A DNA stretch of 64,000 nucleotides. Source: Arenicola marina. Lineage: Eukaryota; Annelida; Polychaeta; Arenicolidae. Positions within the stretch are counted from its first letter, which is position 1, and each line of letters begins with the position of its first letter. Of the stretch, positions 24,001 through 32,937 are shown piece by piece. The stretch spans positions 15,463,088 through 15,527,087 of the forward strand of contig OZ025249.1 in assembly GCA_964019135.1 (NCBI GenBank). The letters are read 5' to 3'. The notes under the pieces are model-generated. The model was not told where the DNA came from. It made no database searches and saw only the letters and a list, made by a program, of their open reading frames with translations. The translations under genes were made by a program, and so were the position numbers.

Positions 24001-25617
24001 CATGTCATTGTCCCGGGCGGGGTTTGGGGCATGTTCCATCCGACCCCATGTCATTGTCCCGGGCGGGGTCTGGGACATGTTCCATCCGCCCCATGTCATT
24101 GTCCCGGGCGGGGTCTGGGACATGTTCCATCCGACCCCATGTCATTGTCCCGGGAGGGGTCTGGGACATGTTCCATCCGCCCCATGTCATTGTCCCGGGA
24201 GGGGTCTGGGGCGTGTTCCATCCGACCCCATGTCATTGTCCCGGGAGGGGTCAGGGACATGTTCCATCCGACCCCATGTCATTGTCCCGGGAGGGGTCCG
24301 GGACATGTTCCATCCGCCCCATGTCATTGTCCCGGGCGGGGTCTGGGGCATGTTCCATCCGCCTCATGTCATTTTCACGGGCGGGGTCTGGGGCATGTTC
24401 CATCCGACCCATGTCATTGTCCCGGGAGGGGTCTGGGGCATGTTCCATCCGACCCATGTCATTGTCCCGGGCGGGGTCTGGGACATGTTCCATCCGCCCC
24501 ATGTCATTGTCCCGGGCGGGGTCTGGGGCATGTTCCATCCGCCCCATGTCATTTTCACGGGAGGGGTCTGGGGCATGTTCCATCCGACCCCATGTCATTG
24601 TCCCGGGAGGGGTCTGGGGCATGTTCCATCCGCCCCATGTCATTGTCCCGGGAGGGGTCTGGGGCATGTTCCATCCGCCCCATGTCATTGTCCCGGGCGG
24701 GGTCTGGGGCATGTTCCATCCGACCCATGTCATTGTCCCGGGCGGGGTCTGGGGCATGTTCCATCCGACCCCATGTCATTGTCCCGGGAGGGGTCTGGGG
24801 CATGTTCCATCCGACCCATGTTATTGTCCCGGGCGGGGTCTGGGACATGTTCCATCCGCCCCATGTCATTGTCCCGGGCGGGGTCTGGGGCATGTTCCAT
24901 CCGACCCCATGTCATTGTCCCTGGCGGGGTCTGGGGCATGTTCCATCCGACCCATGTCATTTTCCCGGGCGGGGTCTGGGGCCTGTTCCATCCGACCCCA
25001 TGTCATTTTCACGGGAGGGGTCTGGGGCATGTTCCATCCGACCCCATGTCATTGTCCCGGAAGGGGTCTGGGGCATGTTCCATCCGCCCCATGTCATTGT
25101 CCCAGGCGGGGTCTAGGGCATGTTCCATCCGACCCATGTCATTGTCCCGGGCGGGGTCTGGGGCATGTTCCATCCGACCCCATGTCATTGTCCCGGGCGG
25201 GGTCTGGGGCATGTTCCATCCGCCCCATGTCATTGTCTCTGGCGGGGTCTGGGGCATGTTCCATCCGACCCCGTGTCATTGTCCCGGGAGGGTTTTTGGG
25301 TGTCATTTAGCCTTCCAAGTGCATAAAGGGGCCGAAAACAACCAAGATTTCATTGTGTATGCATCTTTAATGTCATAAGTATTATCAGTTACCTGATGAT
25401 TTTTGAATGCATAGCCTTTTCTGATGTGGAAGCAAATGTAAACTAATTTGCTGTTGCACGTATTGTCGTTTTCTTCCCTCTGAAATGGCAATTAATATTA
25501 TTACATTTATGTATAGTGAGGTAAACCGGTTCGCCATTGGCCTTATTACAGAGAGAAGACGTTCGGCCGCACATCATAGAAAACTGGCGTCTCCACGAGT
25601 TATTACCCCCGGACTAA
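8876..25617 (+). CDS. CTDSPL2: CTD small phosphatase-like protein 2 (CTDSPL2-like), complete 12-exon gene
   Basis: Predicted FCP1/SCP-type protein phosphatase of the HAD superfamily, which acts on phosphoserine proteins; SCP relatives act on the RNA polymerase II CTD and on SMADs. Exons 8876-9082, 10198-10302, 12476-12746, 13794-13919, 14347-14463, 14664-14982, 15913-16024, 16524-16610, 17174-17316, 17604-17730, 18011-18106 and 25552-25617 have GT-AG borders and matching phases throughout. From ATG 8903 to TAA 25615-25617 this gives 582 aa; the vertebrate protein is about 466. The variable N-terminus is basic. A conserved [11 protein letters not shown] block lies near residues 208-218 and an Ala-rich tract at about 325-359. 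The catalytic DLDET is at 409-413 (split by intron 7), FTAS at 464-467 and IIIDNSP at 517-523, so all HAD motifs are intact. It ends in the family's LLPPD. The extra length comes from the N-terminal linker. Much intron length is minisatellite. Confidence 0.93.
9083..10197 (+). other. CTDSPL2-like intron 1
   Basis: AT-rich intron with no gene. A tRNA-like stretch at about 9485-9542 (GAATCGATAGCACATTGGGC, then GGGTTCGGCATTTGATTC) may be an old SINE head. A strong pyrimidine tract (10115-10190) precedes exon 2. Confidence 0.5.
10198..10302 (+). CDS. CTDSPL2: CTDSPL2-like exon 2 (residues 61-95)
   Basis: 105 nt, phase 0 on both sides, acceptor GGCCAG|GAG and donor TGG|GTGAGT. Encodes a basic stretch ([17 protein letters not shown]) resembling the KRKY...LLSSIKKFI part of the vertebrate protein. 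The exon call rests on splice signals, phase and this weak similarity. Confidence 0.7.
10303..11769 (+). other. CTDSPL2-like intron 2, unique part
   Basis: AT-rich, no exon, RNA gene or recognisable mobile element seen. Confidence 0.5.
11770..12410. repeat. ~40-bp intronic minisatellite (intron 2)
   Basis: Imperfect tandem repeats of GTGTGGACGATGGTGTATCA and TTCTCGTGGATGTACGTAAT, with shorter units of about 23 bp lacking the second half. Cleanest at 12080-12290, strongly diverged toward 11770 and 12410. Ends about 65 bp before the exon 3 acceptor. Confidence 0.8.
12476..12746 (+). CDS. CTDSPL2: CTDSPL2-like exon 3 (residues 96-186, first base of 186)
   Basis: 271 nt, phase 0 in and phase 1 out; acceptor TATTCAG|GCG, donor CAGG|GTAAAT. 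Pro/Ala/Thr-rich linker ending in a basic [18 protein letters not shown]. Low conservation is normal for this part of the family. An alternative acceptor (GTGCAG at about 12520) also exists. Confidence 0.75.
12826..13770. repeat. 56-bp intronic minisatellite (intron 3), about 16 copies
   Basis: Unit with ACATACATATAGTACTGCAT and GGTTCCCCCACCCCGACAG. Diverged copies at 12826-13060, near-identical copies from 13070 to 13730. It fills almost all of intron 3 (12747-13793). Each unit presents a pyrimidine tract followed by GACAG, i.e. an acceptor-like signal upstream of the true acceptor TTTCCAG at 13793. Minus-strand frames through it are open by periodicity only. Confidence 0.92.
13794..13919 (+). 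CDS. CTDSPL2: CTDSPL2-like exon 4 (residues 186-228)
   Basis: 126 nt, phase 1 in and out. Encodes [18 protein letters not shown], almost identical to the conserved [17 protein letters not shown] block of vertebrate CTDSPL2, which anchors the gene identity in the N-terminal half. Donor ACA|GTAAGC. Confidence 0.92.
14077..14245. repeat. 58-bp repeat, three copies (intron 4)
   Basis: Three diverging copies of a 58-bp unit with AAGGTCTTATTGATT and TGTTATGTTTAGTACGTC. A short, old minisatellite in intron 4 (13920-14346). Confidence 0.75.
14347..14463 (+). CDS. CTDSPL2: CTDSPL2-like exon 5 (residues 228-267)
   Basis: 117 nt, phase 1 both sides; acceptor TTTTTAG, donor TCAA|GTGAGT. Acidic/Ser-rich: [20 protein letters not shown], comparable to the EEIVKQLDMEQVDE stretch of the vertebrate protein. 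Confidence 0.85.
14664..14982 (+). CDS. CTDSPL2: CTDSPL2-like exon 6 (residues 267-373), Ala-rich
   Basis: 319 nt, phase 1 in, phase 2 out; acceptor CTGCAG, donor CC|GTAAGT. Contains an Ala-rich tract written with mixed GCG/GCA codons (residues ~325-359) and ends [10 protein letters not shown], which matches the WEVFDP that leads into the phosphatase domain. The Ala tract is a local expansion and accounts for part of the extra length. Confidence 0.9.
15003..15670. repeat. AT-rich ~26-30-bp minisatellite (intron 6)
   Basis: Irregular tandem repeats of TAACTATAACACCA and CAATAATATCACAG, with a larger period of roughly 120 bp visible at 15180-15480. It begins about 20 bp inside intron 6, and the phrase AGTAACTATAACAC resembles the intron's own start (GTAAGTTGATAACAC), so it may have grown out of the 5' splice-site region. 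Confidence 0.85.
15913..16024 (+). CDS. CTDSPL2: CTDSPL2-like exon 7 (residues 373-410)
   Basis: 112 nt, phase 2 in and 0 out. Encodes [13 protein letters not shown] and [12 protein letters not shown]. The exon ends after the first Asp and Leu of the catalytic DLDET. Acceptor CTGGCAG, donor CTC|GTACGT. Confidence 0.95.
16025..16523 (+). other. CTDSPL2-like intron 7
   Basis: 499 bp, AT-rich, no repeat or element recognised. It interrupts the catalytic motif. Confidence 0.7.
16524..16610 (+). CDS. CTDSPL2: CTDSPL2-like exon 8 (residues 411-439)
   Basis: 87 nt, phase 0 both sides. Encodes [20 protein letters not shown], completing the DxDx(T/V) catalytic motif. The donor is CAG|GTCGGT, weaker than its neighbours, and a SINE lies 20 bp downstream. 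Confidence 0.95.
16617..16889 (+). mobile_element. tRNA-derived SINE, copy B, with 14-bp target-site duplication
   Basis: Element 16631-16875: A-box TAGCTCAGTGGGCTAG, B-box GGTTCGAGCCC, body GGATAAAGATCCC and GGGCGTTACC, tail AACAAACCAACC. Flanked by CCAAGACGCTGTCA at 16617-16630 and 16876-16889. Inserted 20 bp after the exon 8 splice donor, in sense orientation. Confidence 0.93.
16935..17065 (+). mobile_element. second SINE-like family, copy 2, with duplicated B-box
   Basis: tRNA-like head GCTCAGTTGGTAAGCACGCT and B-box GGGTTCGCGCCC. A phrase of about 34 bp ending in that B-box (ACCAATAGGTCGTGGGTTCG) is present twice in tandem (about 16976 and 17011). A short tail with AAGCATGCTTCATCCAAC follows. 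Acceptor stem and anticodon arm do not fold as a real tRNA. Confidence 0.5.
17174..17316 (+). CDS. CTDSPL2: CTDSPL2-like exon 9 (residues 440-487)
   Basis: 143 nt, phase 0 in and 2 out. Encodes [19 protein letters not shown] and [18 protein letters not shown], the HAD motif II region and the helix after it. Confidence 0.95.
17604..17730 (+). CDS. CTDSPL2: CTDSPL2-like exon 10 (residues 487-529)
   Basis: 127 nt, phase 2 in and 0 out. Encodes [19 protein letters not shown] and [17 protein letters not shown]: the conserved lysine and the DNSP motif of HAD motif III are present. Confidence 0.96.
18011..18106 (+). CDS. CTDSPL2: CTDSPL2-like exon 11 (residues 530-561)
   Basis: 96 nt, phase 0 both sides. 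Encodes [20 protein letters not shown], the conserved C-terminal part of the phosphatase fold. The donor CTG|GTAAGT opens the 7.4-kb last intron. Confidence 0.96.
18225..25297. repeat. 45/46-bp minisatellite, about 155 copies, in the last CTDSPL2 intron
   Basis: Unit with CATGTCATTGTCCCGGGAGG and GTCTGGGGCATGTTCCATCC; 45-bp (GACCC or GCCCC) and 46-bp (GACCCC) forms alternate. Higher-order structure is visible. A ~959-bp block is repeated in tandem (about 18830-19789 and 19790-20748). A 1966-bp block is also repeated in tandem (about 20320-22285 and 22286-24251), judged by shared rare variants such as GTCCCGGTAGGGG (21633/23599) and TTTTCACGGG (20947/22913). All three forward frames lack stops over long stretches, giving apparent proteins up to 1785 residues; these are artefacts of periodicity. 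The array fills intron 11 (18107-25551). Confidence 0.97.
25552..25617 (+). CDS. CTDSPL2: CTDSPL2-like exon 12 (residues 562-582 and stop)
   Basis: 66 nt after acceptor TATTACAG, phase 0. Encodes [20 protein letters not shown] then TAA. Vertebrate CTDSPL2 ends [20 protein letters not shown], so the end of the gene is certain despite the 7.4-kb intron before it. A CTCF-like motif starts directly after the stop codon. Confidence 0.96.
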   Translation, partial: REDVRPHIIENWRLHELLPPD

Positions 25618-28600
25618 CCGGCAGATGGCGCTACCGATCCAGGCGCGGCACGGGTGACAAGTTTGGAGACGCGGTCACGTGACTTAGCGAACCGATCACG
25701 TGACTTGTGTTTCTCGTCCTCCTGGTCAGCGTCTGGATGTGTTTATGGACACCACGACGTGTTGCGCGTCCTGCTCGGCCGTCAACCCAACAGGCTATGG
25801 TATCCTCTGCACTGGGCGTCACTTGAGAACTCTCCACGACACTTCGTCCTCAGAGACCCGGATCTTATTCAACTAGTGTTCTTCTTCTGCGTTTGGAAAT
25901 AACGCTAAGCACACAATGTAGCGAAATGTTCTCCACCCTTTTTTTTTATACAAAAAACAACAATACAAAACTGACTGAAAAACAAGCATTTTGCTCTCAA
26001 AGGCAGGAATAGATTTCTAGAAATGTGTAACAGTTGGCTTATTATTGCGTGGGTATCCTACATGTATGGCCTTTTATTTTGTGTATTTAAAAGATTAAGC
26101 TTCTCATTGTTTGCATATGACGCATGTTATATTATATTGGCACTCTCAACCATTGATTAACTTCGCCTGCTGTTTGCCATAGAAGTTGCTTTGCTGTCTC
26201 GTCAGTGCCATTTCTGTTTGTGTTCACTGGAAATCTCTTGTGTAGCCTGCGAAGCTTTTATTTGGAAGTTTGTGTCAAAAACCCCAACGCTGGTCCCCCG
26301 AAAACATACGTAAATGCCTGACGGATGTGCTGGGGTATGCTAGTTTCACGAACTTATATGTAACATCTTGAGGGTTTCATGGTCTATCTTTCTCTTGGTT
26401 CACTGAAACGAGAACGCCACTGTGTGTGCGAGCGGGGGATGTTCTATTCGATCATACGGTGACAGTCTCTGAAAGGTCGAAAGAAATATATCACGACAGA
26501 TTACACTTGGTAATCGGTAACCGATAATTTGTATACTAACTTGCACTTGGTAATCGGTAGAGTAAACACTGGGCATTAGCGACAATTAGTTTATTAACTT
26601 TTTTGTTCAACCAATGTCAAGTAAAACAACAACCATGTATAATAGATTGAGATATGTTACCTACAGTTGAGTGCCTTGAGTGGAATAGACCCCTCTCGGA
26701 TGTGCTCCCGGCTGGGCTGGTTAGACTAGTTTGTGCGATAGAAACGGCGCCAGAACTGTGAACCTTGTAAGCACTGCTCCAAAACTGAATGCAATAATAT
26801 TTTGTAGTCCTTTTCCTACGGTTTCAAACAGCTCCATATCACTACATTTCGCAGGGATTTCTTGCACGGTACCGACTGTTTCTCTAATGCGGACTTCGAT
26901 AATACATGTTTCTCTGCGCGCTTGATATTCTTTTCTATTTTTTCTCTCCGTCTCTCTCTCTCTTTGCCTCTTAAACCTGTAGTAATGTCGATGGTGCCGC
27001 AGCGTCAGCTAACACAACGTAAGCAGGTATCTGCTCTGTTTTATTGAACACTTATTTAGAGCAGAATTATTGGTGACCTGATTGTATGTGGCACCTGCGA
27101 TGGGGGTAGCATTGTCAGATTAAGGCGTCCCGATGGTTAAGTCCCTCTTACCATTATCAACCCAACACCAATGTTATTAGGTGACAAAGTTTGTTTGGTT
27201 TGAACCAGGGAATTATTTCTTATTATCCGTCGACCCCATGTTTTACGAAAAGTCCTTACATTAATATTGATGGGAAAGTTATATTCCTGTTTCAGGCTTC
27301 CTTCGTATCGTAAGAAGATTTTAGTGTTTATCGATTTCTCTGTCGGAACAAATTGGCACAGAAGAGAGAACGGACATAAACAAAAAAGGATATTTGTACT
27401 AATTTGTGTAAAGGTTCACTTGCTCGACCAGCGAGAAGTAAATTTATGGTTGATAGTATGCCACCATCGTTGATTCTGTGAGCAACATGAGAAGCGTTGG
27501 TTTCGGGTCAGACAGAACCATTATTTTTACAGTGGAAAAAACAACTGTTTTTAGCCAATTTTTTTACACTGGAATCAAACTGTATAATGTATATACAAAT
27601 ATTACCACATCATATTAATTTTATATTTGTAGAAGATGCATGTACATAGCGAATGCTTTACGTTATTCTATTTTAGCTCTCGCTATATATTCGCATACAT
27701 GACTATATATAGCGTGTAAATACTCGGATAAAGCCGTTGTGTATTTTATGGTATCTTTATTTTAACTAGGACAGATTTGTTTGTTTGTCTATATACAAGT
27801 CTTTATAAGTATCCTGTAGCTCATGCAAAGGGCAGCATTGGTATCTACGTGAGAGACACGGGTTGGATACGTGGCGGGGTTGGCATGGAAACGAATAGCA
27901 CTTGGTTTGGTTGCTTATTTGGTATTCAGTGAGGGGCGCGGCGTTAGTCAGCGCGGACGGCTATTGTATTGTTATGGGGGAGGGGGGGGGAGGGTGGGCA
28001 TCGAGCCGCTCGTTTTGTTTGTCTCCATAGATTGTTGACATGCGTTTACTGTAGCGAGAAGATTCACTTTAAAGTTTGTTTTTTTATATTCATTTTCATT
28101 CTGGAGGTCAATTGTTGTTTACAGATTTTTGTGAGTTTTTTGGGGTGGTATGTATGCGAGCGATAATCTCTAGAAAGGAAACAATGTAACCGTATGTCCG
28201 GTACCATTGCAATGTAATATGTTCTCGCCACGCATTTCTCTCATTCAAAGAAAGTTTAACTGGACTGGGATTTCAAATTCGGCCCTTTGAGTGTCAAAAC
28301 AGCTGTGAGGCAATATCTTTAACTGAGTCTCAGTTTGAAATTGGCTGATCGATACGCCTTTTGTTCTAAACCGTGGATGATAACCTATTATTACTGTAGA
28401 TGACTTGAAATAAGTGAATGAAAGCCTCGTGTGCGGTGATACACCGGAGACAACAAACCCTATTTTGTGTCACACAACTGAGGTCTCGAAACTGACAAAC
28501 CCCTGGTTATTGATGGTACGTTTAATCCATTCAAGTTTTAAGACAGAAAAAATTCACCCAGACCCCTGTATAATGTTAAGAAATGAGGGTTCTTATCTTT

Positions 28601-28785
28601 GTTTGTTTAAGGCAATCTTGTTTTGTTACTGGGAACCAGCGTAGTACCGAAAGGTCCTGTACAGAGTATCTACCTGTTACTTGTGTTGATATGTAATATA
28701 TGTACATGCGTTTAACACAGTTAAATGGAATTTTCTATTGTACATAGCTGATCGTTCGGGTTTAACTACCCGACCAGCAACACAT
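25618..28785. other. 3' UTR and intergenic DNA
   Basis: The 3' UTR must begin at 25618, but I find no AATAAA in the next 1.4 kb. The rest is AT-rich with no convincing gene. One possible small exon (26983-27018, after a long pyrimidine tract and TGTAG, before GTAAGC; reads MSMVPQRQLTQ) has no partner exon. A G-run (27976-27998) could form a quadruplex. Confidence 0.4.
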
Positions 28786-28976
28786 GTAGATATATAAATA
28801 TATATCTATCTATATATATATATATATCTATTCCCGAGATAAGGTTGTTTCGTGTATTGGTATTCTGTCGTTCTGTTGCTCTGTGGTTTTGACTTCTGAG
28901 TATCCATCGGCAGTAAACAGAGGTTTATGGTCCCCGTATATATATATATATAAATACAATTATATATATATATATG
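28786..28976. repeat. TA-rich microsatellites
   Basis: Two (TA)n blocks, at about 28790-28830 and 28937-28976, with interspersed TATC. Simple-sequence DNA. Confidence 0.9.
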
Positions 28977-31067
28977 CAAACAGTGTGCGGTGTGTACCAC
29001 GCTGGTACCACTCATCGTGTGTACAGTGTTGACCGTCTGTTGAGTTGTTGACTACATGAGTCCTATTATAGGGATGTAGGTGGTCGCTATGGAAACGGCT
29101 TCGCAGGACTTGTTTCTGCGTCCGGCGCTTGGAGGGGAGAGGGCGCGGGTGTGAAGTTGTGGAGCCTGTGGGTGGGGTGGGCGGAATAGTAGGGGTCATT
29201 GGCGGCTTTGGGGCAGAAACAACTATAACCGACCCACGTTTTATTGTTCATGTTTCGGTCTGACCTGGGAGGGGCCTCCCTTGCTGGTTCTGTTGAGCTG
29301 CAGAGCGCCAGGTGTTAGAGGTTGGCGCCTATGTGGGTACCTGTATCGGCGGCAGTGTTCGAGAAGTCTCTGGGGGCAACTTTAACCTTCACGATTGCGC
29401 ACTGGCCTCCGGTGTACATCTTACGCCAAAGTGGAGCTTGGATGTATCTGTCAATGTTAAGTAGCAGCGTAAAATTAAGATGTTTACGTATGGGCGCAGC
29501 GGTGAGAGATGTAGTTATCAGGTAGAGAGTAGACCCCCTAGTCCCCATCAGGCCCTTTCGACACCCTCTTCCATCAGTTGCATTCCCCACTCCACCCCAT
29601 ACCGCCCTTCCTCTCTCACACGGCGACCTGGAGAACTATGGACTCTGTTGTACCTTGGTAATGTTAGTCGACTGTCGAAATAAGTTCACCATTTCAAATT
29701 TGATGTTATTTTAGAATAAAAATGGAATCGGAGCTGCTTGTGTTTTTGTTATGTTTTGTTGGGGGTTAGACCCATCCATATGGACGCTGAGGCGGGACTG
29801 GTGCCTCTGAGCGAAGGGAACCCCAACGTACATTATCGGGGATAGTGAAAGCACCTTGTGTCCAGATACTTTTCTGGACTTGATATACAAATGATTAATC
29901 AGTTAAATGCGGTCTGCTGGCATAATTAAATTAGACCACAAAGCCCGTACACGATATTCTTAAACTATGTGCATACACATTATGATGTCACTGGCGGAGG
30001 TCTCTCCCAATACTCCCAGACAGCATATATACTAGTTTCATAAAGCACTGGTTTTTGAGACTAGTCCATAGCGCTCTTTCCCTGGCGGACGGTTACATTA
30101 TGACGAACACTGCACTTTTGGCCACTAGATGGCACCACTGTCACGGTTGTCACGCGTTGATTATTTTCCCGCCACCTGGCGAGCTGATAAAGAGGTAAAC
30201 ACTCTCCTGTCTGGATCGTCACCCAGGGATGTGTCTTTGGACCATCGACTTGGAGTACAAACTACACGTGTATATAGTACAAGTACCATAAACATTATCA
30301 ATCTGGTTCATAACGTGCGTCATATGTATGTTCGACTTCAAGATGTCTAGATCAGATATTAGGCTAGTTGTATATATATCAGCCGTCGTCGATCACCACC
30401 AAGTGGGACACCCGTGCGAGCACACTGATGTAAATACACCCACCCCCACTCACCTCTCACACATTTTCACCCTTATATATGTAGCCTAGCTGTGATTTAT
30501 CTGATAGCAAATGTCAAGGTCGTTCTATGGACCGTTGGTCCGGAATTTGGCTCGCTCGGTTCGTTGTCTATATATGTGATTGGCTAGTCTTAGACTCCCT
30601 CTGTCTATCTTACCAAACAACCTTCTAAAACTGAAGCAATTTGCACTACATTTAAACATATGGCTTAAATGTAGAGGCAGGTTATAAGTTCATATCCTAC
30701 GGGGGAATAAGATCAATCCATATTGTAAGACAGAAGAGAGAGGAACGTTAATTAGGTTTCACCTTTAACGCGGCACCCTGCCCCGGGTTTCGCTAAGCAT
30801 CTGCTGATGACTTCACACCAAATTTGACAATTCAACAACAGATGCTGGGTTGCCCACATTACACGTACATAAATGTAACTATAATGGATAATGCAGCGTC
30901 ATAAACACAACCTGAAATGCTCCTGTGCATCGGAATTCAATTGCTTTCTGGAATGTATAATTATGACGCGATATAACGTTGCAAACATATGGACTGGGGC
31001 TCCACATTTAATTATTGAATTGCATTGCAAAGCGGGTGTACGCTAAAAAAATTGATATAGTGGGGGT
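28977..31067. other. intergenic DNA
   Basis: No gene recognised; open frames are short and lack codon structure. Contains an isolated CTCF-like match (CCACTAGATGGCACC, 30122-30136). Confidence 0.4.
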
Positions 31068-31069
31068 CA

Positions 31070-31294
31070 GGGGCCGTATTCATAATCGCCATTTAGGCAT
31101 CGCCTAATCGAGCAATTATCGGGTTCAAAAGACATACGTAATCACCCAAGAAGTGGTTTCTGAATAAAGAAAGTGCTAAAATTATATTGAAGAGGATTTC
31201 TTAATCATGAGAACCACCACAACGAGCTGGTCAGGCTACGACGAAAATGCGCTTTTCGTGCGTAACTTACGAGGGGATTATGAATACGGCCCCT
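31070..31294. mobile_element. MITE-like element with ~18-bp terminal inverted repeats
   Basis: Begins GGGGCCGTATTCATAATC and ends GATTATGAATACGGCCCC, about 225 bp with no coding capacity: a short non-autonomous DNA transposon. The flanks share an imperfect direct repeat (ACGCTAAAAAA followed by a T/G-rich stretch, at about 31040 and 31297), too diverged to be a fresh target-site duplication. Superfamily not determined. Confidence 0.75.
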
Positions 31295-32014
31295 ACACGC
31301 TAAAAAATAAAGTAGGGTTGGGGCCCTGACAGCCCATACACCCCCCCCCCCTTCCCCTCCCCCATCCGGGAGGACCGTCAGTGCATCGGGCAAGTGCCAG
31401 AGTAGTGTGTAATAGTGTTTATTATTATCATCAGAACATGTACTTCATGATCTTATCTGAGAGCGACTTTTGGTCTTGAAACCTAAGGTCCAGCGGTTAA
31501 CAGTGTTCGCCGACCGCTCTTAGAACCGGTTACAACGGTCGTCATGAACTGGGTTAATGAGAGGACGTTGGGGGGTCGGTCATTTACTTTCAGGGTTGAG
31601 CTGAGGGGTAGAGGGGAATGGGGGCGAGCCACAATCGGCTGCGTATTTATTTTCACTCAAGCAATTTTAATATGTTTTGGCTGAGGTATGAGCAGTGTTA
31701 TGGCGAAGATTTCAGGGATACTATTGTCTTAAAAAAATCGTCCATCCGCTTTTCTTGGTGAATATGCAATGACTACCACTGCCTTCGTCAAGTTCCGATA
31801 GGGTTACATTAGAGACAGGATCTTGCAGAGCGCCACCGTGCGGGGAGCTTGCATGGATTGATTGATACATCTTTAGCAGACCTTGCCGGGGCAAGGTTCT
31901 CCAGCGCTCTGGGCCAATGATAACTCGCTGACAAGTGGCCGCGATCTTGACCGGCTCAGATGACGGTCAACAACAAACTAAACATAAATAAATTGTCTAT
32001 GTTGGCATATATGT

Positions 32015-32175
32015 GCCACTCGCGTTCTCGCATTTTCGCCTTGCACACCCTGAGACGAGAATGCGAGAATGCGCGAGGCGAGAAGGCGCGAGGCGAAAAC
32101 GCGAAAATGCGCGAGGCGAGAAAGCAAGAATGCGCGAGGCGAGATTAATCTCGCATTCTCGCCTAACAGTTCTCT
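32015..32175. repeat. GCGAGA-rich short repeats forming an inverted cluster
   Basis: Repeats of GAATGCGCGAGGCGAGAA with period ~17-18, flanked on both sides by the inverse phrase (CTCGCATTTTCGCC at about 32028; CTCGCATTCTCGCC at about 32150). The strand should fold into long hairpins. No coding role evident. Confidence 0.7.
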
Positions 32176-32937
32176 CCTCACGTTTTCTCGCTTTGAAGAT
32201 GGTAACATGCATCAGCAGCACTGTTTAGTTATGATTAAAAATTGATGCAAAAGTGTTATTGCCATCATAGTCTATGCTCTCTCCTCTCGTTTTGCTCAGT
32301 CGTCTCCTCCGTTTTTCTCTCTCTCCTTCATTTCGGCTCATTTTGTAATGTCACGGATTTCCGCCCTTTATATCTCGGCACCATCAGAATTCCCCCTCCC
32401 GCCTGGATGCGCTGGCCACATCCAGCTACGTTTCACTGGTAGACCTACATTGCTTAACCCACCCCTGTGACCACCCTGGAACCTTCCTTGGGGGTTCTCT
32501 GGATCCATCTCGAACAACCAGGGTATCTCCATGATAGGGGGAACTCTGATGGTGCCGGGGTCTTCCGAGTAGAGGGCGGGATATTACCGACAAAATTATC
32601 CGGACTGGGAGAGAGAAGCTCGGAGGAGAGGACTGGGAGAAGCGAGAGGAGAGAGCATGGACCAGGATCGAATCGAATAACTCCAGGGTTACACTTAAAG
32701 TCCATCTCTTATGTCCTATGTTACTTTGCATATATTTGATCCATTATTAACGAAATTCCATACGCACTGAATTTATTTGCCACCAATATTAACAATGTTA
32801 GCCATTTTATCACAGACCTACCCAAAAAAGTAGAAGATAGACAGGGGCAAGTTTTTCATTGTTTCGTGACGTCACAAGATGAACCGGTTTCGTTGCGTAA
32901 TATACGGTAAACGCGACTTTTGAGCATGGCCTCTATA

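Noticed and set aside
18153-25378. Apparent proteins of 580-1785 residues with 15-residue repeats
   Set aside because: They are periodic read-outs of the 45/46-bp minisatellite in all three forward frames and two reverse frames, lie within an intron bounded by exons 11 and 12, and have no unique domain.
26983-27018. Micro-exon MSMVPQRQLTQ with strong acceptor and GTAAGC donor
   Set aside because: Splice signals alone in a pyrimidine-rich repeat are weak evidence. No partner exon or family match, so it is mentioned only inside the intergenic entry.
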